64,000 nucleotides of DNA from Spinellus fusiger. Taxonomy: Eukaryota > Mucoromycota > Mucoromycetes > Mucorales > Phycomycetaceae. Within the stretch, counting starts at the first letter, position 1, and every line of letters starts with the position of its first letter. Shown one piece after another: positions 61,809-64,000 of the stretch. A program made the translations under genes and the position numbers. The stretch is taken from contig JALLLS010000046.1 of assembly GCA_025094145.1 (NCBI GenBank), positions 186,001 through 250,000 on the forward strand. The letters run 5' to 3'. Under the pieces are notes generated by a model. The model was not told where the DNA came from, ran no database searches, and saw nothing but the letters and a program-made list of their open reading frames with translations.

Positions 61809-62400
61809 ATGAAGTAATAAGAAATCCATCCATCCAACCCATGCATCCATCCAACCCATGCATCCATCCAACCCATGCATCCATCCAACCCTCTATGCAT
61901 GCGTTCAATGATCCATCTTTGCTCATCCCACTAATCTTCCTAGGCTCGAGATTTGCTCCTTCTCTGGTCACAAGATTTACCCCAGCAAGGGTAAGACCTA
62001 CGTGCGTGTGGACAACAGAACCTTCCGCTTCATCAACGGCAAGTCCGAGTCCTACTTCTTGCAGCGTCTCAACCCCCGCAAGATCAGATGGACTGTTATC
62101 TACCGTCGTTTGAACAAGAAGGGTATCACTGAGGAAATCGCCAAGAAGCGTTCCCGCCGTACCGTCAAGCACGAGCGTGCTGTGGCTGGTGTCTCTTGGG
62201 ATGCCATCCGTGCCAAGCGTAACCAGAAGCCCGATGCCCGTGCTGCTGCTCGCCAGGCTGCTATTGCCAAGAGCAAGGATGCTAAAAAGGCTGCTGCTGC
62301 TGTCAAGAAGACCACCGCTGCCCAGACCACCCAGAATGTCAAGGTCAGCAAGCAGGGTGCCAAGGGATTCGCCCCCAAGGCTGCTGCTACTTCTCGTTAA
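61809..62400 (+). CDS. RPL24: Ribosomal protein eL24
   Basis: A five-base first exon (61809-61813, ATGAA before GTAATA) joins exon 61944-62400 to give MKLEICSFSGHKIYPSKGK and 153 residues in all. Key blocks are FINGKSESYFLQRLNPRKI, WTVIYRRLNKKG and RSRRTVKHERAVAGVSWD, with an alanine/lysine-rich tail. eL24 is a protein of the 60S subunit. Codon use is strongly biased to C-ending codons, as in mtHsp70. The 130-nt first intron contains a tandem repeat. Confidence 0.96.
61829..61898. repeat. 17-bp tandem repeat inside the eL24 intron
   Basis: About four copies of CATCCATCCAACCCATG lie in the first intron of the eL24 gene. Confidence 0.9.
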
Positions 62401-62820
62401 AGAGTCTTTCTTTCCCTCTCACATTTCCCTCATAAGGATTTTCTCAATATGACATTTAATTTTGTACGTTGTGTGATGTGTATGTATGTATGTCCATAAA
62501 AAAAGAGAAAGAAAAAGAAGTGTGTTTGTTTTCACAAGAAGAAAAAGTACATAATAACCACTGTCGCCTGTCTTTTCTCAACCTACTTTGCCTGACCTTC
62601 CTTGTCTATTCTGAATGAATTCCCTTTTGATTCTTTTGAGTTTGGTCAAAGGCATTCAGAAATAAATAAGCCATAGATAGCAAACACTCTGAAAAACAAA
62701 AATAATAGGAAACAGAGCGCCGATTCAAGCCACGGCAAAAGTGAAAAAGAAGAAAGGAAAGAAAGAAAGAGAAAGAGAATGAAAAAAAAAAGAGAATCTT
62801 TCCAAACACCAACACCCTTC
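62401..62820. other. Spacer between eL24 and PRMT5
   Basis: It contains A/G-rich tracts on the plus strand (about 62500-62550 and 62740-62795) and no recognised gene. Minus-strand open frames here are shadows. Confidence 0.5.
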
Positions 62821-64000
62821 ATGACCGACTCTGAAGCTTTGCGTGCATGTCCTGTGGGCATTCTCACAACAGACGCATTTGATAATGTCTCTTCTTTTGT
62901 GCATGAAGCCACAGAAGCAGGCCATGACTTTATTATTACGCCTATAGCTCACCCTCAGTGGGAACGAGTCCTGGACCTTGATCAGGAGGCCATGGAGGCT
63001 TGGAGAGACAGTCCTGTGTTTGATCGCAAGGATCTTGTGCTTACATCTGCAGGTAAACTAGTACAGAAGAGACAGTAGAACTCACCCTTAGACTGGTCGG
63101 ATGTGGTGGTGGGTCTTTTGGCTCCTTGGTTCGACTTTACTCAGGAAAAGACGCGTGTCAATTCTGAACTGGTAGGTGTTCTCTCTCTCTTTGTGTGTGT
63201 ATGCTGTGGTAAACAAAGATTCATTGTCTTAGGCATTGAAACAACAAGTGGCCTGGGCATGTCATCTTGGATTGTTGGCAGTGGTGTATTCTCTTGAATT
63301 GGAAGCATCTCGGGGCACTGCCTTTGCTGCCAGAGCATTGAACAGTGCTGTGGCCAGTATGTCCTATACACAGGTAAGGGTGTTTGGTGGGTGAGGGTTG
63401 TGGGCTAAAAGAAGAGTGTAGATGTGGATCAAAGTGAAGGTGTCTTCAGATCCCAAGGCATGGCGTCAATGGAACCAGCTGCGTACATTGACTCACTTTA
63501 ATCCAAAGATCCATGTGGGTAAGTCCAATGCTCTCTCTCTCTCTCTAGATCTATATAGATATTCTTAGAATAATAGAGAAAAAAGAAAGAATCTTATGGG
63601 TGATGTTCTCTCTAATAGTCTTGGAGCTTTCTTCGGATCTTCCAAGTCAATCCTTGCTGGACATGTGGTTAGCAGAACCTGTCAAGGCAGTCATTCTTCC
63701 CGCAGAGATCTTCATCAGTAATGCCAAGGGATATCCTGTCCTTGGTAAAACACACCAGGGATTTGTGAAGCAGCTTATGCGTGGCGTAAGTCAACATGTC
63801 TCCAACCAACACAGTGTATTGATATCAAGTGGATGTGGTTGTGAATATAGTTGCGTCCCAGCATGGTGGTGACATTGCCCCAACAGCCCTTGCACTCAGC
63901 AGCCACTCCTTCTTCCTACCAAGAATACGTGCGATTCTTGAATAGAAACCTACCTGAAATGAACGAGGTAGAACGATTCTCATTGGGATACCAGGACTAT
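62821..64000 (+). CDS. PRMT5/Skb1 arginine methyltransferase, N-terminal part (cut by window end)
   Basis: Exons 62821-63052, 63092-63171, 63233-63373, 63422-63518, 63619-63785 and 63851-64000 (continuing) splice in phase. The protein starts MTDSEALRACPVGILTTDAF. An in-frame ATG at 62779 would add 14 basic residues; I prefer the later one because the family N-terminus aligns from there. The visible part is the TIM-barrel domain and its link to the methyltransferase (DFIITPIAHPQWERV, AWACHLGLLAVVYSLE, NLPEMNEVERFSLGYQDY, which in PRMT5 precedes the catalytic part). PRMT5 makes symmetric dimethylarginine on Sm proteins and histones; the yeast relatives are Skb1 and Hsl7. The SAM-binding and double-E motifs lie beyond the window. 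Confidence 0.93.

Overview
The window looks like nuclear DNA of an early-diverging fungus, most likely Mucoromycota and plausibly Mucorales-like. The genes use the standard code and many short GT-AG introns (about 32 to 270 nt). The gene set is fungal: a Sip3/Lam3-type BAR-PH-VASt protein, a Tea1-type Kelch protein, Fzo1 mitofusin, a Gpt2/Sct1 acyltransferase and an HPC2/ubinuclein protein. A double-RING/LON protein resembles the Mucorales regulator CrgA. The taxonomic placement is inference from gene content.

Two compartments are visible. The first ~19 kb is AT-rich and holds one clear intact gene (the RING/LON protein, 10.3-11.6 kb). The rest is transposon wreckage: a Tc1-like element at 141-1500, a decayed TnpB/Fanzor-like fragment at 2.2-2.65 kb, one Tc1-like element inserted into another at 3.0-5.7 kb, an internally deleted Tc1-like copy at 16.9-17.6 kb, and a perfect 90-bp inverted repeat at 13.7-13.9 kb. 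From ~19.1 kb to the end the window is gene-dense, interrupted mainly by simple repeats, a poorly resolved stretch at 47.2-50.3 kb, and a third internally deleted Tc1-like copy at 57.4-58.2 kb.

The order from 19 kb is: Man1/Src1 inner nuclear membrane protein (-), PBDC1 (+), purine nucleoside phosphorylase (+), mitochondrial Hsp70 (+), Sip3/Lam3 (-), HPC2/ubinuclein (-), Fzo1 (+), PIG-U (-), eS27 (-), Gpt2/Sct1 (-), RPC11 (+), Tea1-like (-), DUF1206 membrane protein (+), OTU deubiquitinase (+), mitochondrial seryl-tRNA synthetase (-), an unknown disordered protein (-), Vfa1 (+), eL24 (+) and PRMT5 (+, cut by the window end). The genes are not an operon or a pathway. Recurring themes are mitochondria (Ssc1, Fzo1, SerRS), membranes and lipids (Sip3, PIG-U, Gpt2, Src1) and gene expression (RPC11, eS27, eL24, HPC2, PRMT5).

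Gene models were built by hand by splicing exons so that phase is kept at every junction and the product matches the family. The points most worth a second look are the Fanzor-like relic with a lost catalytic aspartate, the sister Tc1 deletion derivatives, the nested insertion, the 90-bp perfect palindrome, the interlocked stop codons of FZO1 and PIG-U, and the micro-exons.
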